A stretch of 64,000 nucleotides of DNA from positions 1,488,001-1,552,000 of the forward strand of contig NZ_RQEP01000005.1 of the NCBI RefSeq assembly GCF_004770055.1, in the 5' to 3' direction. This DNA comes from Leptospira semungkisensis. GTDB lineage: Bacteria > Spirochaetota > Leptospiria > Leptospirales > Leptospiraceae. This document shows, piece by piece, positions 18,459-28,758 of this stretch. Positions within the stretch are counted from its first letter, which is position 1, and every line of letters begins with the position of its first letter. A model generated the notes under the pieces. The model made no database searches, was not told the DNA's origin, and saw nothing but the letters and a program-made list of their open reading frames with translations. The translations under genes and the position numbers were made by a program.

Positions 18459-19571
18459 ATGTTCTATTTTATCTACGAACAATTTTCCCAAGATCTAGAT
18501 TCCTTAAGAATTTTCAGCTATGTTACGGTTCGCGCTTTAATGGCGGGACTGACTTCTATGTTCCTCACCTTTTGGTTTGGGGGAAGGGTAATCCATTTCT
18601 TGCATGGATTAAAGTTCAGAGAGAGTGTAAGGGATGATGGACCAAAGTCCCACAGCGCTAAATCCGGAACTCCCACTATGGGCGGATTGATGATAGTAGG
18701 AGCCTTGGTTCTTTCGGTTTGTCTTTGGGGAAATCTAAGAAACCTGAACACACTACTTCTGTTAGTCTGCGCTATTTCTTTTTCTACACTTGGCTTCGTG
18801 GATGATTACATGAAGTCGGTAAAGAAGATCAAAGGAGGAATGAGAGCTAGAACTAAGTTCTTAGTCTCCGTAGTTCTTGCTACTGTCTTTTGCGGAGTGT
18901 TCTTATTCTATACCGGAGAGGCTCCAAAGGGTTCCTCTGGAAAAATATTATTCCATCTTACGGATCTGTTCCTGCCGTTCGTAAAGGGGCCTGTATTAGC
19001 ATTGGGTCTTTTCGCAATTCCATTTTCGATTTTAGTAATATTAGGATCTTCTCATGGAGTGAACCTGACAGACGGTTTAGATGGTTTGGCCGGTGGAACT
19101 GCAGGAATCGTAGTTGCTACTCTTGCTCTCATCGCATACGTTTCCGGAACTCCGGTTGCTGCGAATTATCTAAATATTCCTTATTTGCCTCATGCTCATG
19201 AATACAGTGTATTCTTGGCAGCTCTTACCGGAGCATTGATCGGCTTTCTTTGGTTTAATAGTCATCCTGCTCAGATCTTTATGGGAGACACTGGCTCTCT
19301 TTTTCTAGGTGCTACCATCGGTCTGACTTGCGTGATGTTGAAGAAGGAGATACTTCTCGTAATCTTGGGCGGTATCTTTGTGGCAGAATCTTTGTCTGTG
19401 ATCTTACAGGTTGGTTCTTTCAAGCTCACTCAAAAGAGGATCTTTAAGATGGCACCTCTCCACCATCATTTTGAGTTGGCCGGAGTTCCGGAGACAAAGG
19501 TAGTGATCCGATTCTGGATCGCGGCAATCATTCTTGCTATCATCTCCTTATCCAGTTTGAAAATACAATGA
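18459..19571 (+). CDS. mraY: Phospho-MurNAc-pentapeptide transferase MraY
   Basis: Integral membrane enzyme making lipid I from UDP-MurNAc-pentapeptide and undecaprenyl phosphate. It has 370 residues and about ten transmembrane helices. Hallmarks are [22 protein letters not shown] (Asp pair), [12 protein letters not shown] and PLHHHFEL. A gap of 125 nt without a gene separates it from murE. Its last bases overlap ftsW by 4 nt. Confidence 0.95.
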   Translation: MFYFIYEQFSQDLDSLRIFSYVTVRALMAGLTSMFLTFWFGGRVIHFLHGLKFRESVRDDGPKSHSAKSGTPTMGGLMIVGALVLSVCLWGNLRNLNTLLLLVCAISFSTLGFVDDYMKSVKKIKGGMRARTKFLVSVVLATVFCGVFLFYTGEAPKGSSGKILFHLTDLFLPFVKGPVLALGLFAIPFSILVILGSSHGVNLTDGLDGLAGGTAGIVVATLALIAYVSGTPVAANYLNIPYLPHAHEYSVFLAALTGALIGFLWFNSHPAQIFMGDTGSLFLGATIGLTCVMLKKEILLVILGGIFVAESLSVILQVGSFKLTQKRIFKMAPLHHHFELAGVPETKVVIRFWIAAIILAIISLSSLKIQ

Positions 19572-20719
19572 GAGGCATCGGGAGAAAATTCAAAGAATTT
19601 TGGGAGTCTCCCGATTCTCCTTTCGATCTCTTCTTAATCGTTTCGGTTTTCTTTCTTCTTCTCTTCGGGATCGGAGTTATGTATTCCAGTTCCTCCATTA
19701 CTGCCTGGAGGGACTTTCAAGATTCTGAATATTTTCTAAAAAAGCAAGTCGCCTGGGCAGTGATAGGCCTTGTAGTGTTCCTATTCTTTGCAAATTTTCC
19801 TTACCAAAAGTTAGAAAGATTCGCTTTGGCGGGAATGATCACTAGCGTGCTTTTGTTGATCCTAGTTTTTATTCCTGGGATAGGTAGATCTGTAGGAACT
19901 TATTACGGAAGAAATTTCCATAGATGGATCGGGATTGGTCCGTACCAATTGCAACCTTCGGAAATTGCTAAACTTGCCGTAGTCATTTATCTTTCTTCGT
20001 TAATCGTAAAATTGAAATTGAAAGAGAATCGTGATCCTAAGAAATTTATACTTCCTGCAGTTCTTCTTCTTGCCGTTTTGGTTTTGATTTTAGCAGAGCC
20101 TGCTTTCGGGACCACCATGGAGATCTTATTCGTGGTGATCGCATTCGTATTCTTATTCGGTTTTCCGATTCGAAATCTATTATTAGTCGGACTCGTATCT
20201 CTTCCCTTAGCTTATGTATTGGTAAGCCAGGTAGGATATCGTAGAAAGAGAATGGAAGTCTGGTTGGATCCGTACAGATTTCGTTATGATGAGGGTCACC
20301 AGTTAGTGACTTCTTTTAGAGCATTCTTGGACGGTGGCTGGTTCGGGAATAAATTAGCCAGCGGATATGCACATAGGTATCTAACGTATAGTCATACAGA
20401 CTTCGTGCTCGCTACTTATGTAGAAGACTTCGGTTTTATCGGGTTTTTGTTTTTCTTTCTCCTGGTCTTAACACTTTTAACGAGAACCTATGTATTATTG
20501 AAAAGGGTCCAGGATCCATTCGGTTTCTATCTAGGAGCAGGATTGCTCTTTATATTAGGTACCCAGTTCATTATTAATAGTTATGTGGTAACCGGTCTTC
20601 TCCCTATCACCGGGATCAGTCTACCTTTTATGAGCTATGGAGGATCTTCTCTACTAGTTGTCTTGGCCTCTTTCGGAATTCTTGTCAATATAACTAGACG
20701 TGAAAACCTAGGCGTATGA
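19568..20719 (+). CDS. ftsW: SEDS peptidoglycan polymerase FtsW
   Basis: Polytopic SEDS-family glycosyltransferase that polymerises lipid II at the septum with a class B penicillin-binding protein. It has 383 residues and about ten transmembrane helices. Conserved parts include [47 protein letters not shown] with the catalytic Asp, and [15 protein letters not shown]. RodA is the paralogue, but the cluster position supports FtsW. It overlaps mraY and murG by 4 nt each. Its cognate FtsI is not encoded here. Confidence 0.9.
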   Translation: MRGIGRKFKEFWESPDSPFDLFLIVSVFFLLLFGIGVMYSSSSITAWRDFQDSEYFLKKQVAWAVIGLVVFLFFANFPYQKLERFALAGMITSVLLLILVFIPGIGRSVGTYYGRNFHRWIGIGPYQLQPSEIAKLAVVIYLSSLIVKLKLKENRDPKKFILPAVLLLAVLVLILAEPAFGTTMEILFVVIAFVFLFGFPIRNLLLVGLVSLPLAYVLVSQVGYRRKRMEVWLDPYRFRYDEGHQLVTSFRAFLDGGWFGNKLASGYAHRYLTYSHTDFVLATYVEDFGFIGFLFFFLLVLTLLTRTYVLLKRVQDPFGFYLGAGLLFILGTQFIINSYVVTGLLPITGISLPFMSYGGSSLLVVLASFGILVNITRRENLGV

Positions 20720-21792
20720 GATCCGTTTTAATTGCAGCAGGAGGAACCGGTGGACATATATCTCCAGGGGTGGCTCTTGCGGAAAGTCTCGTAGAAAATA
20801 AAGAGGCTTTCGGAATCCAAAAAGTTTACCTTCATTCACTGATTCGTAATAAAGATAATCCGGATCTAAAGCAGGCTCCTTGCGAAGTGGTCTGGCATAA
20901 TACTCCTTCTCTTTCCGGAAATATTCTCTTATTGCCTTTTCGATATGTGTTCCAATTGATCCGCTCTTGGATTACATTCAGTAAACTAGAAGTGGATGCT
21001 ATAATCGGAATGGGCGGATATTCCAGCGTGCCTGCACTTCTATACGCTGTCCTCTTCGGAAAGAAGCTCTATCTTTGCGAACAGAATTGCATTCCCGGAA
21101 AAGTGAACCGTATCTTCTTTAGATTCGCAGACAAGGTATCTTTCAGTTTTCCTCCGAAAGATACAAAGCTTTCCTGCCAATGGGAGATTCTCGGAAATCC
21201 TCTTAGATCCAAGACTGTTCCTAAGCTCGCTCTCAAATTCAGCGAGAAGTGGGACCCTAAGAAGAAGAAACAATTTAACGTTTTAGTAATGGGTGGTTCC
21301 CAAGGTGCAAGACAGATCAATAATATTGTCGTAAGCCTGATGAAGCACGAAGTGATCCAAGAAAGATTCAGATTCAGAATGCTGACCGGGACTGCTCTGT
21401 ACGACGAGGTTTCTAAAAAGACAAAGGCCGCAGATCTGATCTCTTATTCGGATAATATGGCTGAACATTATGAGTGGGCCAATTTGGTCGTGGCTCGTTC
21501 TGGTTCCGGTGTTCTGTCCGAATGTGCCGCATACGCTCTTCCTATGGTTTTAATCCCGTATCCGTTTGCAAAAGACGACCATCAGACTGCCAACGCAAAG
21601 TATATGGAAGCGAACGGAGCTGCCGCTCTTTTGGAACAAAGAGACGAAGACGAAAGCAAGCTATTCCGTATCTTGGATGAGTTTGCCGAAAATCCTGAAC
21701 TATTAAATGAAATGTCCATTAAGTCTTTAGAATGCTCGCATGTGGAAGCTTCGCTGGAAACGGCTAGATTCTTTTTCGAGAGCAAAATTTGA
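20716..21792 (+). CDS. murG: Lipid II synthase MurG (GlcNAc transferase)
   Basis: Peripheral membrane GT28 enzyme transferring GlcNAc from UDP-GlcNAc to lipid I. It has 358 residues. The N-terminal glycine loop is [10 protein letters not shown] (about 8-17). Other hallmarks are [23 protein letters not shown] and the C-terminal donor-site [24 protein letters not shown]. Its stop overlaps the murC start by one base (TGATG). Confidence 0.95.
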   Translation: MRSVLIAAGGTGGHISPGVALAESLVENKEAFGIQKVYLHSLIRNKDNPDLKQAPCEVVWHNTPSLSGNILLLPFRYVFQLIRSWITFSKLEVDAIIGMGGYSSVPALLYAVLFGKKLYLCEQNCIPGKVNRIFFRFADKVSFSFPPKDTKLSCQWEILGNPLRSKTVPKLALKFSEKWDPKKKKQFNVLVMGGSQGARQINNIVVSLMKHEVIQERFRFRMLTGTALYDEVSKKTKAADLISYSDNMAEHYEWANLVVARSGSGVLSECAAYALPMVLIPYPFAKDDHQTANAKYMEANGAAALLEQRDEDESKLFRILDEFAENPELLNEMSIKSLECSHVEASLETARFFFESKI

Positions 21793-23216
21793 TGTCCGAA
21801 GCTTCTCTTGAAAGAGCATTAGGATTTTCTAAACCATTTTTTCTAGGGATCGGGGGATCCGGAATGTCTAGTCTGGCGCATATATTGTCGGACGCAGGCC
21901 TCTCTGTGACCGGATATGATGGCAAAAAAAGTCAGGTAACCGAGACATTAGAAAAGAAGGGAGTCCGAATCTTCTCTTCTTTATCTGAGATCCCGGACGA
22001 AGAGATTTATGACGCCGCAATTTATTCCTCCGCAATTCGTTTAGACTCTCATCCCATCGCCTCTCATTTTAAGAAGAAGGGGATCCGATTCTTTCATCGC
22101 TCCGAAGTTCTGCATTCTTGCTTTCAGCATCTGACTTGTATCGCGGTAGCAGGGTCTCACGGAAAGACTACTACCACTGCGATGACGGCTCATATACTCA
22201 ATGATCTAGGATATTCTCCTTCTCTGATGGTAGGAGGAGATGTTGCATTTTTAGGAGGGATCGGAGGAAGATTCTCTCAGGGAAAATTCGGAGTATTCGA
22301 ATCGGATGAATCAGACGGAACCTTTTTAAAACATAAGGCCGAGTTCAGGATCCTCACGAATATAGATGAGGACCATTTAGATTTTTATAAAACGAGAGAA
22401 AAGCTACTTAACGCTTTTGCGGAATTCATTACCAATACAAGCGGAAAGATCGTTTTAGATTTGGATAATATAGGCATCCAAGACTGTCTTTCTCAGATAC
22501 AAGATAAGACTCGGATTGTAGGGTTTACCCAGGTTTCGGAAGAAGATTGGAATTCGCAAGGCATCAACGGTCGCCATGCGGATTTGGGCCTTGATCAGTT
22601 AGTATATTATAAAATAGTAAATAAATTCCTAATATTCAGGATTGGCAAAGAGGAATTTTCTTTTTCGTCCAGATTTCCGGGTAGGCATTATCTAACGAAT
22701 TCCTTGGCGGCAGTTTTGGCCACTCAGTGTGTAGGAGTTCCTGCTGATCAGGCTGCCAGATCGGTTTCTCAATATGCAGGTGTGAAGAGAAGGTTAGAGT
22801 ATATCGGAAGCAAGCATGGAGTCGAGATATATGACGATTACGGACATCATCCCACTGAGGTGAAGGCAGTTCTATCTTCGGTAAGAGAGCTTTCTCAGGG
22901 GTCAGGAAAGGCAGTCATTCTATTTCAACCGCATCGATATACTCGCACCCAGAATTTGTATAAGGATTTTGCAGAAAGTTTAGATCTAGGAGAAACAGTT
23001 TTACTTCTTCCTATCTATTCTGCTGGAGAAGATCCGATTTCAGGAGTTTCTTCAGAGCTCATTGCAAACGAAATGAAGAAGAAGCCGAACTTGCTGTCCG
23101 GAAACTTAAAATCAGATATACCCATTTTGAAAAAGATTCTCTCTCCGGGAGATGTGTTCGTGAGTTTAGGCGCTGGAAATGTAAGAGATTGGGGATTGGA
23201 ATTCTTAAATTCCTAA
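21792..23216 (+). CDS. murC: UDP-N-acetylmuramate-L-alanine ligase MurC
   Basis: First Mur ligase, adding L-Ala to UDP-MurNAc. It has 474 residues from the ATG at 21792 (a TTG one codon earlier is in frame). Domain 1 has FFLGIGGSGMSSLAHIL, the ATP loop is AVAGSHGKTTTTAM, and FESDESDGTFL, NIDEDHLDFY, YDDYGHHPTEVKA and FQPHRYTRT follow. It is the last gene of the cluster in this orientation; murB, ddl, murD, ftsQ, ftsA and ftsZ, often next, are not here. Confidence 0.95.
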   Translation: MSEASLERALGFSKPFFLGIGGSGMSSLAHILSDAGLSVTGYDGKKSQVTETLEKKGVRIFSSLSEIPDEEIYDAAIYSSAIRLDSHPIASHFKKKGIRFFHRSEVLHSCFQHLTCIAVAGSHGKTTTTAMTAHILNDLGYSPSLMVGGDVAFLGGIGGRFSQGKFGVFESDESDGTFLKHKAEFRILTNIDEDHLDFYKTREKLLNAFAEFITNTSGKIVLDLDNIGIQDCLSQIQDKTRIVGFTQVSEEDWNSQGINGRHADLGLDQLVYYKIVNKFLIFRIGKEEFSFSSRFPGRHYLTNSLAAVLATQCVGVPADQAARSVSQYAGVKRRLEYIGSKHGVEIYDDYGHHPTEVKAVLSSVRELSQGSGKAVILFQPHRYTRTQNLYKDFAESLDLGETVLLLPIYSAGEDPISGVSSELIANEMKKKPNLLSGNLKSDIPILKKILSPGDVFVSLGAGNVRDWGLEFLNS

Positions 23217-23310
23217 GATTTACTTTGGAAATAAATTTCTTAGTTCGTGGATCGACTACATAGAAAGCAAGAATGAGCTTTCAAAAAGTATTGGACGAAA
23301 GCGTAAATAG

Positions 23311-23323
23311 GGTCAAATTGACC
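23311..23323. promoter_or_regulatory. Short perfect palindrome upstream of the GT2 gene
   Basis: GGTCAA-A-TTGACC lies 23 nt upstream of the ATG at 23346, between murC and the glycan genes. A 6-1-6 palindrome occurs by chance many times in a window this size, so only its intergenic position next to a start makes it a candidate operator. Confidence 0.2.
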
Positions 23324-23345
23324 GGGAGATTCTTCTGATCGTCTG

Positions 23346-24293
23346 ATGAAATTAGTTATCAATATTCCATGCTATAATGAAGAAAAGACTCTTCCTTTAG
23401 TTCTCTCCGAAATTCCTAAAAAGATCCCAGGTATCAAAACTATAGAAGTTCAGATCGTAGACGATGGTTCTAAGGATCGCACTTCTGAAATTGCTTTGAA
23501 ATATGGATGCAAGCTCATCGCTCATAAAAGGAATTTGGGTCTAGGGCGGGCGTTCAAGTCCGGAGTTGAGGCGGCCTTATCTAGAGGCGCGGATATTTTC
23601 GTAAATACGGATGCGGACAATCAGTATCCTTCTTCTTATATTCCTGACTTGATCCGAGGAGTGATGGAAGGCACTTCCGATATAGTGATCGGGAACCGTG
23701 TTCCTTGGAAGGTGGAATATTTTTCTCCTTTAAAGAAAGTGCTGCAGTGGTTCGGAAATTTTATCGTTCGCAATCTGATCGGGACGGATGTGCCGGATAC
23801 CGTATCCGGATTCAGAGCTTATTCGAGGGAAAGTCTTCTTCGCTTAAACGTTACTACTAAGTTTTCCTATGTTTTAGATACGATCGTGCAAGCAGTGAAA
23901 ATGGATCTTGGAGTTTCTTCTATCCCGATCCATACAAATCCTCCAACTAGAAAATCAAGGTTGTTCAAGAATATCTTCCAACATATGTGGAAGTCCGGAA
24001 CTTCACTCATTCGTCTATTGATCATTCATAGACCTTTTTATTTTTTCGGATTACTTGCTTCGATTTCCTTTTTACCTGCGTTAGCGATCGCGGTCCGTTT
24101 CTTGGTTTTCTTTTCTATGGGAGAAGGGCAGGGTCATGTGCAGTCTTTATTGTTTGCAGTGGTCTTAGTCATTCTTTCCGGCTTATTTATTATATCGGGG
24201 ATCTTGGCATTCTTGACCGGGATGAATCGAAAGTTTTTGGAAGAAACACTTTATCTGCAAAGAAAAAGAGAGTATTTCAAGAAAAACGGATAA
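23346..24293 (+). CDS. Family 2 glycosyltransferase, polyprenyl-phosphate sugar synthase type
   Basis: GT2 enzyme of 315 residues. The catalytic GT-A domain (about 1-225) shows IPCYNEEKTLPLVL, VDDGSKDRT, AHKRNLGLGRAFKSG, the DADNQYP metal motif and DTVSGFRAYSRESLL. Two hydrophobic segments at about 230-255 and 265-290 anchor it. This is the form of dolichyl- or undecaprenyl-phosphate mannose/glucose synthases, which make a lipid-linked sugar donor for GT-C enzymes. The next gene encodes such a polytopic protein, supporting that role. Confidence 0.82.
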   Translation: MKLVINIPCYNEEKTLPLVLSEIPKKIPGIKTIEVQIVDDGSKDRTSEIALKYGCKLIAHKRNLGLGRAFKSGVEAALSRGADIFVNTDADNQYPSSYIPDLIRGVMEGTSDIVIGNRVPWKVEYFSPLKKVLQWFGNFIVRNLIGTDVPDTVSGFRAYSRESLLRLNVTTKFSYVLDTIVQAVKMDLGVSSIPIHTNPPTRKSRLFKNIFQHMWKSGTSLIRLLIIHRPFYFFGLLASISFLPALAIAVRFLVFFSMGEGQGHVQSLLFAVVLVILSGLFIISGILAFLTGMNRKFLEETLYLQRKREYFKKNG

Positions 24294-24308
24294 AAGGAGA
24301 TCAATTCA

Positions 24309-25913
24309 ATGACATCCGTCCGCAATTTCTTTGTTTCCTATTCTTATTGGATCGTACCTCTTTTATTTTTGGCCAATGTGATCTCTACTGTTCCTTTGGA
24401 TAAGGGCTTCAATTCCGATTCTGGACTGAAGTTGCTGCAAACTAGAGGGATCTTATCGAGCGGCATACACAAGCAAGAAGTGTTTTATCCGGGAAAGGAT
24501 GTAGATCCTGATTATTCCTTTAATCTATATAAAGATTTCTTAATTAAAACTGCGGACGGACGAATTTTCGGTCAGTACTCTTGGTTATTCTCCTGTATTT
24601 CTGCGCCTATCCTCGCACTTCTCGGGACTGGAGCCTTGGTTCCCTTTTGTATCCTACTCTATTTGTTCTCGGTGCTTTCCTTCGAATTGATCTATAAGCC
24701 AAGTAAGTTTACAGTATTCTTTGCCTTGCTCTGCACTCCCATTCTGCTCTATTCATTGGAATATAGTGAAAATACTCTGTTTTTACTTTTAAGCGCCTTA
24801 GGAGTTTCGATCTACTTTAAAGATTCTGAATTGAATTTAAAGTATTCGGAGTTGTTCCTTTCCGGAGCGTTGATTGCCCTTCCGGTTTGGCTTCGCTTGG
24901 AACCTTTGATCTTTATTCCTATTTTTGGGCTTTCCATCTTGCTCGTGAGAAATCGAGAGATCCTCTCTCTAAGGTTTTGGAAAGAGAACCTTGCATTAGC
25001 CTCCGGGATATTGCTCTCCGCCGGTTCCTTTTTACTTTATAATTCTATAATGTATGGGAATATTCTTGGACCGAGGTTTGCAGCGAGCGGAAAGAATGTT
25101 TGGGACTTGGGGATCAAACTCAAGCAGATGTTTGTTCTATTCTTCTTCGGGTATTGGAAGCTTGGCTATTTCGGTTATATGCCACTACTTCTTTGGGTTT
25201 TTATCTCTCAGCTTGGTAAGTTCAAGACGCTTAGTCCAAGAGTCAAATTGCTTGTTACATTAAATTTAATTTATATACCTTGTATTAGCTTTCTTGTGGG
25301 AACCGAAGCCTTCGTGAACTGGGGACCCAGATATCTGGCTCTTGCTCTTTTTCCTTCTTTGATGGTCTTGGACGATTGGTATTTGAGAACATTTCAATCC
25401 GGATTTCCTAAGTTGAAGTTGGTAGCTTTAGTTTTATTAACCTCCGTTTCTTTATGGGCCACGGTCAAGGGATTCCAGATGATCCGCGCCTCTTATAAGC
25501 AGATAGGAGGGATTTCCAAAGAGCTTAACGATCTAAACCCGGATTATGTGATTACCGGAAGCCAATTGATCTCGGGGCATTTCGGCAAATTGGTGATGAC
25601 CAAGCCTTGCTTTTTGGTCTACTCCGAAGCGGACGTGAATGTGCTAACCGATCGCATCTTTGCCAAAGAAAAAGATAAGACGATTCTATTCTTAGTCTCT
25701 AAGCATGAGATGAAGGACGTAGAAGAGAAGTTAGAAAGTGGCGGTTCCGATTCATTCTTTTCTCTTTTAAAGAAGGCGACCCCTCATGTGCTGAACTATA
25801 CGAATCTTTCTGCCGAAGAAAATCAAAAGATCATTCGTATCTTGAAAGAGAAGGCAAAATCTTCGGAAGAAAAAGAAGCCAGAGATTATTTTGCGTATTT
25901 ATTTAAGACTTAA
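24309..25913 (+). CDS. Polytopic membrane protein, probable GT-C glycosyltransferase
   Basis: Protein of 534 residues with many transmembrane helices (about ten) in its first 400 residues and a soluble C-terminal tail. An early extracytoplasmic loop has LDKGFNSDSGLKLLQTRG, whose acidic residue right after the first helix is where GT-C enzymes carry a catalytic Asp. Family membership cannot be pinned further. AGGAG at 24296-24300 precedes the ATG and the gap to the GT2 gene is 15 nt, so the two form a unit: the GT2 would make the lipid-phosphate sugar and this protein would use it. It converges on the flippase-like gene with an 11-nt overlap of the 3' ends. Confidence 0.6.
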   Translation: MTSVRNFFVSYSYWIVPLLFLANVISTVPLDKGFNSDSGLKLLQTRGILSSGIHKQEVFYPGKDVDPDYSFNLYKDFLIKTADGRIFGQYSWLFSCISAPILALLGTGALVPFCILLYLFSVLSFELIYKPSKFTVFFALLCTPILLYSLEYSENTLFLLLSALGVSIYFKDSELNLKYSELFLSGALIALPVWLRLEPLIFIPIFGLSILLVRNREILSLRFWKENLALASGILLSAGSFLLYNSIMYGNILGPRFAASGKNVWDLGIKLKQMFVLFFFGYWKLGYFGYMPLLLWVFISQLGKFKTLSPRVKLLVTLNLIYIPCISFLVGTEAFVNWGPRYLALALFPSLMVLDDWYLRTFQSGFPKLKLVALVLLTSVSLWATVKGFQMIRASYKQIGGISKELNDLNPDYVITGSQLISGHFGKLVMTKPCFLVYSEADVNVLTDRIFAKEKDKTILFLVSKHEMKDVEEKLESGGSDSFFSLLKKATPHVLNYTNLSAEENQKIIRILKEKAKSSEEKEARDYFAYLFKT

Positions 25914-26838
25914 GAAAGCTTCTGTTCTTAAAGGCCAGTGCAACTAAGAATACAGCCCCATCTCCGATCGTAGTAATAAATCTTAATACGATGCTCAAGC
26001 CTATTGCGATTCCCGGATCGTATTTTGAGGAGAGGCTTGCAATGATAACCGCTTCTCTTACTCCTAACCCGGCAGGCGCTCCGGGAGCCAAGTATCCAAG
26101 TATCCAAGACCAAGCGAATGCAGTTGTTAAAAAGAATATATTGCTTTCCGAATATTGAAAAATCGTCTTTGCAATAATATCTAGAATGATCCCCAGATTT
26201 ACGAAGGTAAATACATAGAGAAGTGCAGCGATTGATAATGCGGAAAAATTAGGAATTCTTAATGGATTTCCACCGGCCAGCTTTTCTAATTTCCCTTTTG
26301 CAAATTTATTTGCGAGAAGTATTAGAATCTTAGGAAGAAACAAGGCTCCTAAGCATATTACTACCATTTGCAGGATAAAACCTCTAGAATCATTTAGATT
26401 CGCAAACTCATAGGCAAAAAAACCGACCAGGCTAATCGAGATTCCGATGACAGCCAGAAGAATCGACTCCATCAGAATCGTTTGCAATGTGATCGCAGCC
26501 GGGATCTTTTTCTCATTTGCAATAGCGACTCTTCCGATATGTTGTCCAACGTTTCCAGGGAGGTATTTTCCGAATTGAGCCAAGCATACGATATGAATGG
26601 ATTCCTTCACGGAAATTGTAACCCCATAATCCCTTAATAGAACATGCCAGATCAATCCTCCCGCCAATATATTCAAAGAATATAAGAATACGGAGCCGAT
26701 GGAACCGAATAGGGAGATCGAATTCCAATGGATTTGAGGAAGGTTCTTATAGTTAACGAAAATATAATAAACGAAAAATGAAAACGCCAACAAAAGAAAG
26801 GCGAAAGTCGAGATCTTTTTGATGGATTTGATGCTCAT
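25903..26838 (-). CDS. Flippase-like membrane protein (LPG_synthase_TM/UPF0104 family)
   Basis: Integral membrane protein of 311 residues with about eight helices. The signatures QFGKYLPGNVGQHIGRVAIA and APAGLGVREAVIIASL mark the UPF0104/AglD-like domain also found as the flippase part of MprF. Members next to glycosyltransferases are thought to move or handle lipid-linked sugars. There is no C-terminal lysyl-transferase domain, so this is not MprF itself. Three nucleotides separate it from the methyltransferase gene upstream, so they are co-transcribed. Confidence 0.75.
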   Translation of the reverse strand: MSIKSIKKISTFAFLLLAFSFFVYYIFVNYKNLPQIHWNSISLFGSIGSVFLYSLNILAGGLIWHVLLRDYGVTISVKESIHIVCLAQFGKYLPGNVGQHIGRVAIANEKKIPAAITLQTILMESILLAVIGISISLVGFFAYEFANLNDSRGFILQMVVICLGALFLPKILILLANKFAKGKLEKLAGGNPLRIPNFSALSIAALLYVFTFVNLGIILDIIAKTIFQYSESNIFFLTTAFAWSWILGYLAPGAPAGLGVREAVIIASLSSKYDPGIAIGLSIVLRFITTIGDGAVFLVALAFKNRSFLKS

Positions 26839-26841
26839 GGA

Positions 26842-27570
26842 TTATTTGGATTTCTTTTTGCAGACAAAGATCAATGTGGCGATCCAAGGATTGAATAGCA
26901 AAAAGAAGAAACGCGGGAGCGTTGCAATGAATTTTACGATTGGATTCTTGGCTTCTACTTCTCCGTAGATTCGGATTGCGTCTATAGTCACTTCTTGGAC
27001 TTCATATCCCGATTTTTGCAAGATCTCGAACGCGCCGTTTCTGGATAGAGGAAGGCAGTCGTAGAACTTTCCTTTTCCGGTTAGTTTCACATAAAGATCC
27101 GATAAGAATCTTGGGAACCAACTGAGCAAAGGCAATCTGTAATGCGGTTCTATAATTCTCCATCGATTCGGAACGGCCAAATACAGGATTCCGTCCTTCT
27201 TCAACACTCTATAGATTTCGGAGAGGTGATCTAATTGGCTCGTATAATCCCCAACATGCTCGATCACATGGTTTGAGACCGCTAGATCGAAATATCCGTC
27301 GGAGAAAGGTAGCTTAGTACCGGACACCAATTTGAAATTTATATTCTCTTTGGTTTGCCTTTGATCGTTTACATCGATTGCATTTACTTTCGAAAAGATC
27401 TTCGTAAAATAAGCAGCGATAAAACCGGAGCCTGTTCCTACTTCTAGAAAATTTCCGGTCTTACTCGGCCCGAATCTTTCTACGATCACATGGATCTTCT
27501 TTGCCTTCTTGTATCTGGAGTCTTCATCCAGGATCGCGTGAGGCTTTCGTTCTCTAGTTTCTTTTTCCAT
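26842..27570 (-). CDS. SAM-dependent class I methyltransferase
   Basis: Methyltransferase of 242 residues. The SAM site is FLEVGTGSGFIAAYF, the acidic residue follows in AIDVND, and LAVSNHVIEHVGDYTSQLDHLSEIYRVLKKDG is the methyltransf_11/23 pattern. A C-terminal hydrophobic stretch (IATLPRFFFLLFNPWIATLIFV) probably binds the membrane, fitting a lipid-linked or glycolipid substrate. It lies between the GT4 gene (14 nt upstream) and the flippase-like gene (3 nt downstream). Confidence 0.8.
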   Translation of the reverse strand: MEKETRERKPHAILDEDSRYKKAKKIHVIVERFGPSKTGNFLEVGTGSGFIAAYFTKIFSKVNAIDVNDQRQTKENINFKLVSGTKLPFSDGYFDLAVSNHVIEHVGDYTSQLDHLSEIYRVLKKDGILYLAVPNRWRIIEPHYRLPLLSWFPRFLSDLYVKLTGKGKFYDCLPLSRNGAFEILQKSGYEVQEVTIDAIRIYGEVEAKNPIVKFIATLPRFFFLLFNPWIATLIFVCKKKSK

Positions 27571-27584
27571 GTCTCGGTCCTAGA

Positions 27585-28685
27585 TCAGGATTCTAATAGT
27601 TCTGAAAATTTTCGGATCAATTCTTTGGGGGAGTAGATCTCTCTGGTAGCTTTTGCAGACGACTCTATCCATTTCTTGCGATCCGCTTCGGACTGCTTGA
27701 GTATCTCATTTATTTTTTGGACCCAGGCTTCTGGCTGGTTTGGAGGCGCTTGGTATCCAGTGATCCCGTTTTGGACAGCGTCAGATAAACCCTCTAGGTC
27801 GCTTGCGAGTAGTCTGCATCCTACGGAAGAAGCTTCAATGGCAACTAACCCGAAGCCTTCTTTGTCCTTTCCTCCGGGGATCTCTATATTGGGCATGACT
27901 ACTAAAGAACTTGTACGAATATAATTTACGATCTGATCGCTCGGAACAGCGCCCAAATACACCACTCTCGGAAGAGAGATTAATTCTTTCGCATATTCGG
28001 GATCCATAATGTTTCCCGAAACGAAGAATAAGACGTCCTGCTTTATGGAAGGAAGAACTTCTTTAGCAAACCAGAGGGATCCTTTTCTCGCAATCAAACG
28101 TCCGAAATAGAAGATAGGGTATTTGCATTCTGAGTATTTTTCGGGAACGACGAATTCTTTCGGGATCTGAGAAGTAAACCCTTGGCTCGGTAATGTGGGA
28201 ACTACAATCGCAATATTCTTAAACCCTTTCTCGACTGCGATCATTTGTGTGGACTTGGAGATCGCAACGATCTTGGAGAATACATTCTGAACCAAAGAAA
28301 TGAAACCGATCACGAATCCATAGATAAAAGGTAAAAACCCCGGACGATTGGCATATACTAGATCCAATCCGTAAAATACCGAGATCCTGTTACCTTTCGG
28401 GTTTACTAAGGCATGAGCGAGAGCAGCAGGAAAGATCAGAGTATCTGTAAAAACTACTTTGGAAAATTTTCTTCCTCTAAAGAAGCAATAAAGAGTGATC
28501 TTTAAGATGAATAGAGCGAGAGATAAAAGGGAAGGAGGCCTTCCGTTCGGTTTTCCTGGTAAGGCAAGCAGGGTTATATCATATTTTTCTAATAATCCGG
28601 AATAGAGTTCGTAAGAATATGTTTCCATTCCTCCTACTGCAGGTGGCCATTTTCTGGAAACGAATAATAAGTTTGGCTTGGACAA
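27585..28685 (-). CDS. Family 4 glycosyltransferase
   Basis: GT-B fold enzyme of 366 residues. It begins LLFVSRKWPPAVGGMETYSYEL, the classical GT4 opening with the glycine loop. The C-terminal donor domain has YFGRLIARKGSLWFAKE and GGKDKEGFGLVAIEASSVGCRLLAS, with the EX7E acidic pair (Glu-Gly-Phe-Gly ... Glu-Ala). Donor and acceptor are unknown. It heads the minus-strand glycan trio with the methyltransferase and flippase-like genes. Confidence 0.85.
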   Translation of the reverse strand: MSKPNLLFVSRKWPPAVGGMETYSYELYSGLLEKYDITLLALPGKPNGRPPSLLSLALFILKITLYCFFRGRKFSKVVFTDTLIFPAALAHALVNPKGNRISVFYGLDLVYANRPGFLPFIYGFVIGFISLVQNVFSKIVAISKSTQMIAVEKGFKNIAIVVPTLPSQGFTSQIPKEFVVPEKYSECKYPIFYFGRLIARKGSLWFAKEVLPSIKQDVLFFVSGNIMDPEYAKELISLPRVVYLGAVPSDQIVNYIRTSSLVVMPNIEIPGGKDKEGFGLVAIEASSVGCRLLASDLEGLSDAVQNGITGYQAPPNQPEAWVQKINEILKQSEADRKKWIESSAKATREIYSPKELIRKFSELLES

Positions 28686-28758
28686 TGGATTTCTACTTAG
28701 ATTGGATTTAAAAGGGTATTAGAGTAATACTTTGAGGTCTTGGGATTCCATCAAGATT

